Source: CAZKYP01 sp964556885
Lineage (GTDB): Bacteria > Planctomycetota > Phycisphaerae > Sedimentisphaerales > Anaerobacaceae
Reading direction: 5' to 3'
DNA: 5,686 bases
NCBI GenBank assembly: GCA_964556885.1
Contig: CAZKYP010000209.1
Span: 1 to 5,686 of the forward strand
In this document: positions 1 to 5,686 of the stretch, piece after piece
Layout: the number at the start of each line of letters is the position of its first letter
How positions within the stretch are numbered: the stretch's first letter is position 1
The notes under the pieces: model-generated
What the model saw: only the letters and a program-made list of their open reading frames with translations
Databases searched by the model: none
What the model was told of the DNA's origin: nothing
Position numbers and translations under genes: made by a program

Positions 1-749
1 GAGGTTTTTAATGCTACATGGTCCTGTTCGACCTTAAAGCCTCCATAGACCGGCCCTTCGGTCGTCGACAGATATTTTGAAAATCGAACCGTACCGGTCC
101 CGTCCTGAATATTCCAGAAATCTACCAGATTGCCCTCATACCGCGTATGCGTCCATGGCATCCAAATTCCGAAATGGTGAACATGGTCCGATGGGTGTAT
201 TTCCGTGACAATATTGCCTTTGGGAGACCATATCGGGTAAATAAATCCACTTCGCTCGTATAAATGCCTTTTATCGGCAGGTATACGGGGTGTTTGTTCC
301 GGAAGCGGCATAATTGCATGATTATAACTTAAAATATTTTCACCCTTTTCCCTTACAGTAAGAGTTTTCTCATCTTTTTCTACGGTGATAGCAATCGAAG
401 GGTTCAAATCACTTGAATGCAATTCATATAATCTTTTTTTCCCGGCCGCAGTTTTACCCGATAGAATCCACCACAATCGCGGGGGACTGCCCGCCTCAAG
501 CTGAACAGGAACCTCGATTTTCTCCGAACCTTTCACCTCTAACAGCCGATAATTATCCCCCTTAAATCCTATAGGTATTCCTGACAATATAACTGCCACG
601 GGAGTATCGATTCGTACATTTTCTCCCGCATCAACGGTGATGTTTGCCAGCAAATCAGCATAAACAGCCGCTGGATTGGAAAAAAAACACAAAAATACGA
701 TTGGAATTACTATCGAATTGAACAGGATTGAAACGCGCTTTTGCACCAT
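1..749 (-). CDS. Exported DUF6807 (PmoA-like) family protein, C-terminus cut by window edge
   Basis: The reverse strand from 749 is open to the window edge and gives 249 residues with no stop. Residues 1-31 look like a Sec signal peptide: a basic start (MVQKRV), a hydrophobic core at about 8-23, and a likely cleavage after V-Y-A at 31, so the protein should be exported. The mature part begins with a beta-rich segment and then shows blocks I associate with DUF6807, annotated in Pfam as 'methane oxygenase PmoA': YNHAIMPLP at 142-150, SGFIYPIWSPKG at 167-178 and DHVHHFGIWMPW at 188-199, the last with three histidines. Despite the old name, the family is not the membrane subunit of particulate methane monooxygenase. 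Its biochemical role is not established; members are common in planctomycetes and Bacteroidetes, often near carbohydrate-degradation genes. Family members usually run to about 300 residues or more, so the missing part lies beyond position 1. The start at 749 is chosen for the AAAAGGAG just upstream; an in-frame ATG at 770 lacks one. The assignment is from memory of motifs. Confidence 0.75.
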   Translation of the reverse strand, partial: MVQKRVSILFNSIVIPIVFLCFFSNPAAVYADLLANITVDAGENVRIDTPVAVILSGIPIGFKGDNYRLLEVKGSEKIEVPVQLEAGSPPRLWWILSGKTAAGKKRLYELHSSDLNPSIAITVEKDEKTLTVREKGENILSYNHAIMPLPEQTPRIPADKRHLYERSGFIYPIWSPKGNIVTEIHPSDHVHHFGIWMPWTHTRYEGNLVDFWNIQDGTGTVRFSKYLSTTEGPVYGGFKVEQDHVALKT

Positions 750-753
750 TGCA

Positions 754-761
754 CTCCTTTT
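754..761 (-). promoter_or_regulatory. Ribosome binding site of the DUF6807 gene
   Basis: Read on the minus strand this is AAAAGGAG, four bases before the ATG at 749. It decides between that ATG and the in-frame ATG at 770, which would add seven residues (MALKRSA) in front of the signal peptide and has no comparable ribosome binding site. A GTG directly after the 749 ATG is a less likely third option. Confidence 0.7.
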
Positions 762-805
762 TAGAGCCATGTCTCAGAGCAACCATTTTCTAAAGCGAAA
801 CTGCA

Positions 806-834
806 ATTTTAATCCCGAAATCCGATATAATCAA
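806..834 (-). promoter_or_regulatory. Candidate sigma70-type promoter for the DUF6807 gene
   Basis: On the minus strand TTGATT (834-829) and TAAAAT (811-806) are separated by 17 bases, matching four of six and five of six consensus positions. Transcription would begin near 799, giving a leader of about 50 bases. The surrounding DNA is AT-rich, so a match of this quality can occur by chance. Confidence 0.35.
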
Positions 835-1041
835 GAAATACATAATAAAATTCCACAGATAATTGGGGGAAAACCGTCAAACAACATGGCATAAATCAAG
901 GCTCATGTTACATAGTCATTAAAAGACCTAATGTATTAAAAACCATCGAATGAAAATTACACAATATAAAAAAATGTCTTTACAGATCCATCTTCCAGAA
1001 TTGGATTGCACATCTTTATCGGACAAATAGGCAAATAACAG

Positions 1042-1069
1042 TTGACTTCCTTCAACAAATCATTATATT
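1042..1069 (+). promoter_or_regulatory. Candidate outer promoter of ahcY
   Basis: TTGACT (1042-1047) and TATATT (1064-1069) are 16 bases apart, each matching five of six sigma70 consensus positions. A start near 1076 would give an ahcY leader of about 150 bases. The -35 box lies inside the small inverted repeat GTTGA/TCAAC (1041-1056), which could be an operator but is short enough to be chance. Confidence 0.4.
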
Positions 1070-1162
1070 TACTATGACTATAGCGCAAATCGAGATTTAC
1101 ACTTAGACTCCGAACGGGGATATAACAAAACCTTAGGTGCCGTGATTCTGCTGACAAAAAAG

Positions 1163-1191
1163 TTGCAAATCACGTTCATTGGCTATATAGT
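1163..1191 (+). promoter_or_regulatory. Candidate inner promoter of ahcY
   Basis: TTGCAA (1163-1168) and TATAGT (1186-1191) are 17 bases apart, with four and five matches to the sigma70 consensus. Transcription would begin near 1198 and leave a short leader of under 30 bases, enough for the ribosome binding site at 1213-1218. It competes with, or adds to, the outer candidate; the sequence alone does not choose. Confidence 0.35.
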
Positions 1192-1212
1192 TACGTTTTG
1201 CACTCATTTTTG

Positions 1213-1218
1213 AAAGGA
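1213..1218 (+). promoter_or_regulatory. Ribosome binding site of ahcY
   Basis: AAAGGA lies seven bases before the ATG at 1226. This supports that start, and the resulting N-terminus (MKYDVADFSLA) matches where S-adenosylhomocysteine hydrolases normally begin. Confidence 0.7.
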
Positions 1219-1225
1219 TCTTTTA

Positions 1226-2485
1226 ATGAAATATGATGTAGCTGATTTCTCATTGGCGACGATGGGCAAGAAACGAATACTATGGGCGGATAACGATATG
1301 CCGGTACTTGCGGCAATTCGAAAACAATATGCAAAGAACAAGCCGCTCAAGGGCAAAAACGTATCTGCATGTCTGCATATAACCGCTGAGACGGCAAACT
1401 TAGCAAGAACGTTACAAGCGGGTGGAGCAAACGTCGTACTTTGTGCATCCAATCCGCTGAGCACCCAGGACGATGTAGCGGCGTCTCTTGTGAAAGATTT
1501 CAAGATAGCGACCTTTGCCGTCCGCGGCGAAAATCGCAGTACCTATTATAAACATATAAATGCGGCTATCGACCATAAGCCTGTAATTACACTCGACGAC
1601 GGCGCCGACCTCGTCAACGAGATGCATACTCGCAGAACCAAAGACGCACAACGAATCATCGCAAGTATGGAAGAAACCACAACGGGTGTTATCCGACTTC
1701 GTGCCCTGGCAAACGAGGGCAAGCTAAAGTTCCCGGTAGTCGCGGTAAACGACGCCGCAACAAAGCACTTGTTCGACAATCGTTACGGCACGGGCCAGTC
1801 TACGGTCGACGGTATAATACGCGCAACAGATCTTCTGTTAGCGGGTAAAAAGGTCGTCGTCGCCGGATACGGCTGGTGCGGCCGGGGCTTTGCCATGCGT
1901 GCAAGAGGTATGGGTGCAATCGTAACAGTGACGGAAGTGGATGCCGTCAAGGCGCTTGAGGCAGCCATGGACGGTTTTGAAGTAATGACGATGGCACAGG
2001 CGGCAAAAATCGGCGATTTGTTCGTAACACTCACAGGCAATAAAAACGTTATACGGGCCGAACACTTCCGTGTTATGAAAGACAGGGCCGTCGTCGCCAA
2101 CAGCGGACATTTCAATGTCGAATTAGATATACCGGCCCTCAAAAAACTAAGCAAAAAGATAAATCGTAATGTGCGAAATCACGTTGATGAATACATCCTC
2201 AAGAACAACAGGCGAATCCACCTTCTCGGTGAAGGGCGTCTGATCAACCTTGCCGCCGCCGAGGGACACCCGGCAAGTGTAATGGATATGAGCTTTGCAA
2301 CGCAGGCGTTACAGGCCGAATTCGTAATAAAAAATCAAAGCAAACTCACTGTTGCCGTCCATGATGTACCTTTGGAGATCGAACATAAAGTAAGCACTCT
2401 AAAGCTTAAATCCATGTCGATCACAATTGATAAGCTTACAGCCGAGCAGATTGCATACCTCGCTTCCAGTGGTGAAGGAACCTAA
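1226..2485 (+). CDS. ahcY: Adenosylhomocysteinase (S-adenosylhomocysteine hydrolase)
   Basis: This cytoplasmic NAD-dependent enzyme splits S-adenosyl-L-homocysteine reversibly into adenosine and homocysteine, relieving product inhibition of methyltransferases and feeding the methionine cycle. The 419 residues are complete. Visible motifs in order: HITAET at 51-56 (substrate binding), LDDGADLVN at 123-131, EETTTGVIRL at 149-158, KHLFDNRYGTGQST at 180-193 with the catalytic Lys180/Asp184 pair, the Rossmann motif GYGWCGRG at 214-221, the acidic residues of TEVDA at 236-240 for NAD ribose, SGHFNVEL at 293-300, and GEGRLINLAAAEGHP at 335-349. It belongs to the short form found in archaea and Thermotoga: it lacks the roughly 40-residue insert of many bacterial enzymes, has Thr188 where animal enzymes have a Cys, and ends AYLASSGEGT without the C-terminal Lys/Tyr tail that reaches into the neighbouring subunit's NAD site. 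The start is supported by AAAGGA. The next gene is 75 bases downstream on the same strand and may be co-transcribed. Confidence 0.97.
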   Translation: MKYDVADFSLATMGKKRILWADNDMPVLAAIRKQYAKNKPLKGKNVSACLHITAETANLARTLQAGGANVVLCASNPLSTQDDVAASLVKDFKIATFAVRGENRSTYYKHINAAIDHKPVITLDDGADLVNEMHTRRTKDAQRIIASMEETTTGVIRLRALANEGKLKFPVVAVNDAATKHLFDNRYGTGQSTVDGIIRATDLLLAGKKVVVAGYGWCGRGFAMRARGMGAIVTVTEVDAVKALEAAMDGFEVMTMAQAAKIGDLFVTLTGNKNVIRAEHFRVMKDRAVVANSGHFNVELDIPALKKLSKKINRNVRNHVDEYILKNNRRIHLLGEGRLINLAAAEGHPASVMDMSFATQALQAEFVIKNQSKLTVAVHDVPLEIEHKVSTLKLKSMSITIDKLTAEQIAYLASSGEGT

Positions 2486-2560
2486 ATTTCGCTGTCAGTA
2501 TCCGGCATCTCACCAGAGGCGAGCTTCAAGATTTGCATGATTCCATGATAGTGAAAGCTT

Positions 2561-4429
2561 ATGGATAAAAAAGAGACAGAAAAGACGCAAATAGCAGTCT
2601 CAAAGTCTTTTTTAAGCGTCGGACCGACTCTGCACTACAGCCACAAGAATGTTCAGAGATGCTGGATTCTTGCGGTTATTGCTTTCGGTTTAAGCTGTCT
2701 TTTCTGGTCAAAGATCGCGACCGGTTTATTCTGGTCATTCAATATCCAGAACCTGACAAATCCAAAATTCTGGCGCCTGGGCCAGTTAATAACAACCGGC
2801 GTGAGCATTTTTGAGTATCCCTGGCAGATTCTCGTTTTGGGGCTGCTGATGGGCATTTTGGCGGTCGTGCCGGTCTTAATTTCCCAGCTTATGAGCTTTC
2901 GCTACAGTATTCCGTTTATCACAGCGGTGTTTTTCCTTGCCGGCCTGCCCGGATTCGCTATATGCCTGCTTGTAAGCTGTTTTGCCGTCGCATGCCGGCC
3001 GCTTCGTTTCCGCTCACGCTTTATCGCGATAGCATTGTGTGCGACACCCCAGTTATTTTACTGGGGATATTTCGGCGGCGCAAAAGGAGTGGAGCCTATC
3101 GAATGGGGATTCTCATTCGCGCCGTGGATATGTGCATGGATTGACGGATTGGCTATAGCGGGATTCGTACTCGGTATCGGTCATTTCACACGCTATCGCC
3201 CGGGTCTTATCTGGATATTCACATCTATTACACTCATAATTTCGGTTGTAGTGTTCGAAGCAAAAATCGGTTTCGACGAGCTGGACTACCAGCTTTATGC
3301 AGCCAAGAACAATCCCGAAAACATCAGCGAATTTCACGACCATAACATCGCAGGGCTGCTGGACAGAATTATGAGAAATCCGGACACACGGCAGTACATG
3401 GATGATTCCTCATACCCGAGTGACCCCATAGCACGCAGAGCAGAATTAAAAAAGGAAATCCAGGAACAGCTAAGCTGTAACCGCTGGCCCGGCTGGATTA
3501 CGGTGCCGGAAGAGCTGGAGTTTCAGAAAAAACGTGAATGGTTGTTCAAACAATATGATTTATTTATCAGCAAACGCCCCTACAGCAACCGGATGCCAAT
3601 CGTGCTCTACTACAAGGCGATCCTGAGTGAATACAGTCCGGACACTAACATACTTGGACATGAAGAAATACTGCATTTCTACTCTGATTACCCACACGAC
3701 AAAACAAGCCAGATATGGTGGAACCTGTACAGAGACTTCGGCAGCAGCCCTGAATCACTCGAAGCACGATGGCGTATTGCAAAACAACAGGCCGGTCGGA
3801 GTATGTTTGAACAGGCCGAAGAAATTCTCAAAGGAGCAAAAATCCTGGCTGAGACCAAACGACCTGAACTGCTCCAGGCCGAACAAACACCAACCGACAA
3901 GCTGCTCGGTCTTTTCCGCCCCCCCGCCGATACGACGATGACAATACCCAAATTTAACGAATTACTAAGAAAACTGAATTATCTGCATATCCTGATAAGT
4001 TCTGAAAATCGAACGGATGAACCGAACTCAATGGAGCGTCTGGCGAAATTTGTAATGCTTAATCCCCACTCCCCGGAATACGCCGGCCAGCTCGACGAAT
4101 TATACCGGCAAACAAAGGATGGAGACCGGCTTCGCGACAACATTCTTTTGGCCCAGGCAAAACTGATTGCCGACGAGCAGCTTAGGACCGAGAAATTCAA
4201 ACAGATACATGAACAATACCAGAATACCGACGGAGGAATATCGGCATTGTATGAACTGGGGCTTTTATCAAGACGAAGGTGGAGCCAGCAGGAAGATTCG
4301 AACACGGAGCAAAAGAAAAAATATCTGGAGGAAACCAGGGCTGCCATGGAAAACTTTCTGAACCTCTATCCTGAAAGTTTTTACGCCGAACAAGTTAAAG
4401 AAATTCTCAACGGACTACCCGTAAATTAA
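2561..4429 (+). CDS. Uncharacterised polytopic membrane protein with TPR-like C-terminal region
   Basis: I do not recognise a named family for this 622-residue protein. After a polar N-terminus (about 1-33), hydrophobic segments at about 34-50, 87-109, 116-130, 131-145, 153-171, 185-206 and 214-233 suggest six or seven membrane helices. Residues from about 235 to the end are hydrophilic and mostly helical. Parts resemble tetratricopeptide-type helix pairs: ESLEARWRIA at 398-407 followed by FEQAEEILKGAKILAE at 416-431; ALYELGLLSRR at 562-572; and a final pair at about 588-617 with the typical N-L-Y-P-E turn (601-605). Such tails usually mediate protein contacts, and the extended TPR domain could work on either side of the membrane; topology is not clear from sequence. 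No catalytic motif is seen. The ATG at 2561 is the only ATG after the in-frame stop at 2552-2554, yet the ribosome binding site is weak (GTGAAAG). It lies 75 bases after ahcY with no evident terminator between, so co-transcription is plausible. The open frame is certain; function is unknown. Confidence 0.85.
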   Translation: MDKKETEKTQIAVSKSFLSVGPTLHYSHKNVQRCWILAVIAFGLSCLFWSKIATGLFWSFNIQNLTNPKFWRLGQLITTGVSIFEYPWQILVLGLLMGILAVVPVLISQLMSFRYSIPFITAVFFLAGLPGFAICLLVSCFAVACRPLRFRSRFIAIALCATPQLFYWGYFGGAKGVEPIEWGFSFAPWICAWIDGLAIAGFVLGIGHFTRYRPGLIWIFTSITLIISVVVFEAKIGFDELDYQLYAAKNNPENISEFHDHNIAGLLDRIMRNPDTRQYMDDSSYPSDPIARRAELKKEIQEQLSCNRWPGWITVPEELEFQKKREWLFKQYDLFISKRPYSNRMPIVLYYKAILSEYSPDTNILGHEEILHFYSDYPHDKTSQIWWNLYRDFGSSPESLEARWRIAKQQAGRSMFEQAEEILKGAKILAETKRPELLQAEQTPTDKLLGLFRPPADTTMTIPKFNELLRKLNYLHILISSENRTDEPNSMERLAKFVMLNPHSPEYAGQLDELYRQTKDGDRLRDNILLAQAKLIADEQLRTEKFKQIHEQYQNTDGGISALYELGLLSRRRWSQQEDSNTEQKKKYLEETRAAMENFLNLYPESFYAEQVKEILNGLPVN

Positions 4430-4494
4430 TGTCCTCTCCCGATACCTCTTTCGATAGATAATCGCCGTTAATCAATACTCTGTGGGAATTGAGA

Positions 4495-4522
4495 TTGACT
4501 CACATGAAAATTCTGTTATGAT
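4495..4522 (+). promoter_or_regulatory. Strong candidate sigma70-type promoter of the diguanylate cyclase gene
   Basis: TTGACT (4495-4500) and TATGAT (4517-4522) are separated by 16 bases, with five of six matches in each box. It lies in a real intergenic gap between the membrane/TPR gene and the cyclase gene. Transcription would begin near 4529, leaving about 100 bases of leader. This suggests the cyclase is expressed separately from ahcY and the membrane protein. Confidence 0.55.
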
Positions 4523-4527
4523 AAGAG

Positions 4528-4607
4528 TTGGCAGGAGGCACTTTAGCCTTTTTGTATTGCCGTGAATCGGACCCCGGTAAACAGTCGCATAAGGGATTGG
4601 TTCCATT
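4528..4607 (+). promoter_or_regulatory. Potentially structured 5' leader of the diguanylate cyclase gene
   Basis: Starting almost at the predicted transcription start, GGCA (4530-4533) can pair with TGCC (4558-4561), enclosing a hairpin GGAGGC/GCCTTT (4534-4539 with 4546-4551, loop ACTTTA, two G-U pairs). A second helix can form between 4565-4574 and 4599-4607: AAT-GGA-CC with GG-TTCC-ATT, interrupted by one bulge and one mismatch. The inner hairpin is followed by T residues to 4553, so it could act as a weak early terminator. I compared it by eye with the cyclic di-GMP-I riboswitch core and found no match. It is a hand-drawn fold and may be fortuitous. Confidence 0.3.
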
Positions 4608-4617
4608 GTGCAGTTGC

Positions 4618-4622
4618 AGGTG
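4618..4622 (+). promoter_or_regulatory. Ribosome binding site of the diguanylate cyclase gene
   Basis: AGGTG stands seven bases before the ATG at 4630. It favours that start over the in-frame ATG at 4666 (residue 13), which has no purine-rich stretch at the right distance, although the receiver-like fold itself begins only around the second ATG (MKILLIGD). Confidence 0.5.
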
Positions 4623-4629
4623 AAAACAG

Positions 4630-5686
4630 ATGAAAAGCCACGAATCATTCTCCGATGATAACTACATGAAGATTCTGCTGATTGGAGATATACGCAGAGC
4701 ATTCCTGAATCCCGACTCCGCCAGGGACAATCGCTTCGAAGTCATTACGAATGCAGCCGATGCCGTCAAAGCGGCTGCTTCGAGTAATTTCACGGCAATC
4801 GCCGTTGTCATGTCGGGACTTCCAGATAAACTGAGCCCGACCCTGAAAGCATTGAGAGATAAGTGCAATTCGAAAATAATTCTTCTTGTCCAGATGTACG
4901 AAGAGCCGATGGCGATACAGCTTGTTCAATCCGTATACAATGACAAAATTCTTGTCGATGACTACCTGATTTGCCCGACTCGACCGGACGAACTTTACGA
5001 ACTCGTCACAAACTCACCTACAGGAAACGACATTAAAGCCCCTTCACATGCAATTGTCGATGCTACGATAGAAACGAGAATAAAACAGCTCGAAAAACTG
5101 GCTACAGAGGACGATTTAACAGGTCTCAAGAACAGAAGGTATATCTGGGAATTTTCCAGGCAGATAATAGAACGCGCCGAAAAAGAACCCGGACATGTAA
5201 CATTGCTCGTTTTCGACATCGACAATTTCAAACATTACAATGATATTTACGGCCATTACGCGGGCGATGAAATCCTGAAACAGGCCGCTGTCCTGATACA
5301 ACGCTGCTGTCGCGGCCACGATGTAGTCGGAAGAATCGGTGGAGATGAATTCGCAGTAGTTTTTTGGGATGATCCGCGCCAGAAATCAACAGCCGAATCA
5401 GGAAAAGCCGATGAGAGGCGATCGATAATTTCCGACCATCCCAAAGAAGTAATGTTAATAGCTAAGCGATTTGCGAGAGAACTGGAAAATACAAAATTAG
5501 CCAATCTCGGCGAATTAGGGCCGGAAGGTAAAGGAACTCTGACAATAAGCGGCGGCATGGCAAGCTTTCCCCGTGACGGCAAAACGATTCAGGAACTGTT
5601 CCAACAGGCGGACAAGGCGCTGTTAGATGCCAAAAGAAGCGGCAAAAACAGAATCTACCTCGTCGGCAAACCACAAAACGACATCA
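4630..5686 (+). CDS. Diguanylate cyclase: degenerate receiver-like domain plus GGDEF domain, C-terminus cut by window edge
   Basis: The predicted reaction is condensation of two GTP to the second messenger cyclic di-GMP in the cytoplasm. The 352 residues seen are nearly the whole protein, because the typical last GGDEF strand (SGKNRIYLV, 337-345) is present. Residues 13-126 resemble a CheY-type receiver (MKILLIGD start, alternating strands and helices), but the usual phospho-acceptor Asp is absent at the third strand (AIAVVMSGLPD, 56-66) and the acidic pair after strand one is missing, so control by phosphorylation is unlikely. A linker helix (about 140-160) leads to the GGDEF domain: DDLTGLKNRR 161-170, FDIDNFKHYND 195-205 (metal and guanine contacts), HYAGDE 209-214, the inhibitory RxxD site RGHD 228-231 exactly five residues before GGDEF 237-241. 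The cyclase should therefore be active and product-inhibited. An extra polar stretch at about 249-272 follows the active-site hairpin. No EAL domain or membrane segment is seen. It has its own promoter-like sequence and leader. Confidence 0.93.
   Translation, partial: MKSHESFSDDNYMKILLIGDIRRAFLNPDSARDNRFEVITNAADAVKAAASSNFTAIAVVMSGLPDKLSPTLKALRDKCNSKIILLVQMYEEPMAIQLVQSVYNDKILVDDYLICPTRPDELYELVTNSPTGNDIKAPSHAIVDATIETRIKQLEKLATEDDLTGLKNRRYIWEFSRQIIERAEKEPGHVTLLVFDIDNFKHYNDIYGHYAGDEILKQAAVLIQRCCRGHDVVGRIGGDEFAVVFWDDPRQKSTAESGKADERRSIISDHPKEVMLIAKRFARELENTKLANLGELGPEGKGTLTISGGMASFPRDGKTIQELFQQADKALLDAKRSGKNRIYLVGKPQNDI

Larger units (their letters stand above)
750..1225. other. Divergent intergenic region between the DUF6807 gene and ahcY
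   Basis: This AT-rich stretch of 476 bases separates two divergently transcribed genes. It holds one promoter-like sequence for the leftward gene and two for ahcY. Short inverted repeats are present: CATTA/TAATG at 917-933, GTTGA/TCAAC at 1041-1056 and AAATC/GATTT at 1087-1098. The second overlaps the outer ahcY -35 box and the third would sit shortly after its transcription start. Two short open frames, at 676-894 (+) and 957-1157 (-), have no convincing ribosome binding site or recognisable protein and I do not regard them as genes. I see no tRNA, no rho-independent terminator and no match to the conserved core of the SAH riboswitch that precedes ahcY in some bacteria. Confidence 0.6.

Noticed and set aside
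676..894. Short rightward open frame of 72 residues
   Set aside because: It overlaps the start of the leftward DUF6807 gene antisense, has no convincing ribosome binding site, and its sequence resembles no protein I know.
957..1157. Short leftward open frame of 66 residues in the intergenic region
   Set aside because: It lies in AT-rich DNA over the candidate ahcY promoter, has no clear ribosome binding site, and lacks recognisable protein features.
1085..1171. GCAAATC repeated at 1085-1091 and 1165-1171, 80 bases apart
   Set aside because: A seven-base direct repeat in AT-rich intergenic DNA is expected by chance and has no extended similarity around it.
1783..2154. Leftward open frame of 123 residues inside ahcY
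   Set aside because: It is antisense to strongly conserved ahcY codons; its low-complexity Ser/Thr/Ala/Pro content is typical of a shadow frame.
2545..2568. Seven-codon micro-frame overlapping the start of the membrane/TPR gene
   Set aside because: ATG at 2545 to TAA at 2566-2568 could couple translation to the weakly initiated gene at 2561, but it has no good ribosome binding site of its own and such tiny frames are common by chance.
3979..4347. Leftward open frame of 122 residues inside the membrane/TPR gene
   Set aside because: It is rich in Ser, Cys and Arg as expected from antisense reading, and it lies wholly inside a long gene with better coding character.
4430..4494. Possible terminator after the membrane/TPR gene
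   Set aside because: I found only a repeated CGATA and weak imperfect pairing such as TCAAT/ATTGA; there is no GC-rich hairpin followed by a T run.
4528..4629. Cyclic di-GMP-I riboswitch in front of the GGDEF gene
   Set aside because: The conserved core elements of that class, such as the GGCAAACC segment and the tetraloop-receptor arrangement, are not present in recognisable form.

Overview
The window carries four protein-coding genes: one leftward gene at the left end (truncated by the edge), and three rightward genes, the last truncated by the right edge. Codon use is mixed, base composition is moderate, and no mobile element, CRISPR array, tRNA or rRNA is visible. The gene types (a secreted DUF6807/PmoA-family protein, a short archaeal/Thermotoga-type S-adenosylhomocysteine hydrolase, a large membrane protein with a TPR-like tail, and a GGDEF protein) fit an environmental bacterium. 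A planctomycete, perhaps of the Phycisphaerae, is my best guess. That rests on family resemblance recalled from memory, not on a marker gene.

Layout. Positions 749 to 1 (minus strand) encode the N-terminal 249 residues of an exported DUF6807 protein. The gene is easy to miss because it has no stop codon inside the window. Positions 750-1225 are a divergent intergenic region with promoter-like sequences in both directions. Positions 1226-2485 encode adenosylhomocysteinase (ahcY), complete. After a 75-base gap, 2561-4429 encodes a 622-residue protein with about six or seven membrane segments and a roughly 390-residue soluble helical tail; it may be co-transcribed with ahcY. A 200-base gap follows. 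It contains the best sigma70-type promoter of the window (TTGACT, 16 bases, TATGAT) and about 100 bases of leader with hairpin potential. From 4630 to the right edge is a diguanylate cyclase with a degenerate receiver-like N-terminal domain and a GGDEF domain that keeps the active-site motif and the inhibitory RxxD site.

How they fit together. AhcY removes S-adenosylhomocysteine, the product inhibitor of methyltransferases. The GGDEF protein should make cyclic di-GMP. The membrane/TPR protein has no function I can assign. I see no clear shared pathway, and the dgc gene appears to have its own promoter. I did not find a convincing new multi-gene system. The points most worth a second look are the structured leader of the dgc gene, the degenerate receiver of the cyclase, and the unassigned membrane/TPR protein next to ahcY.
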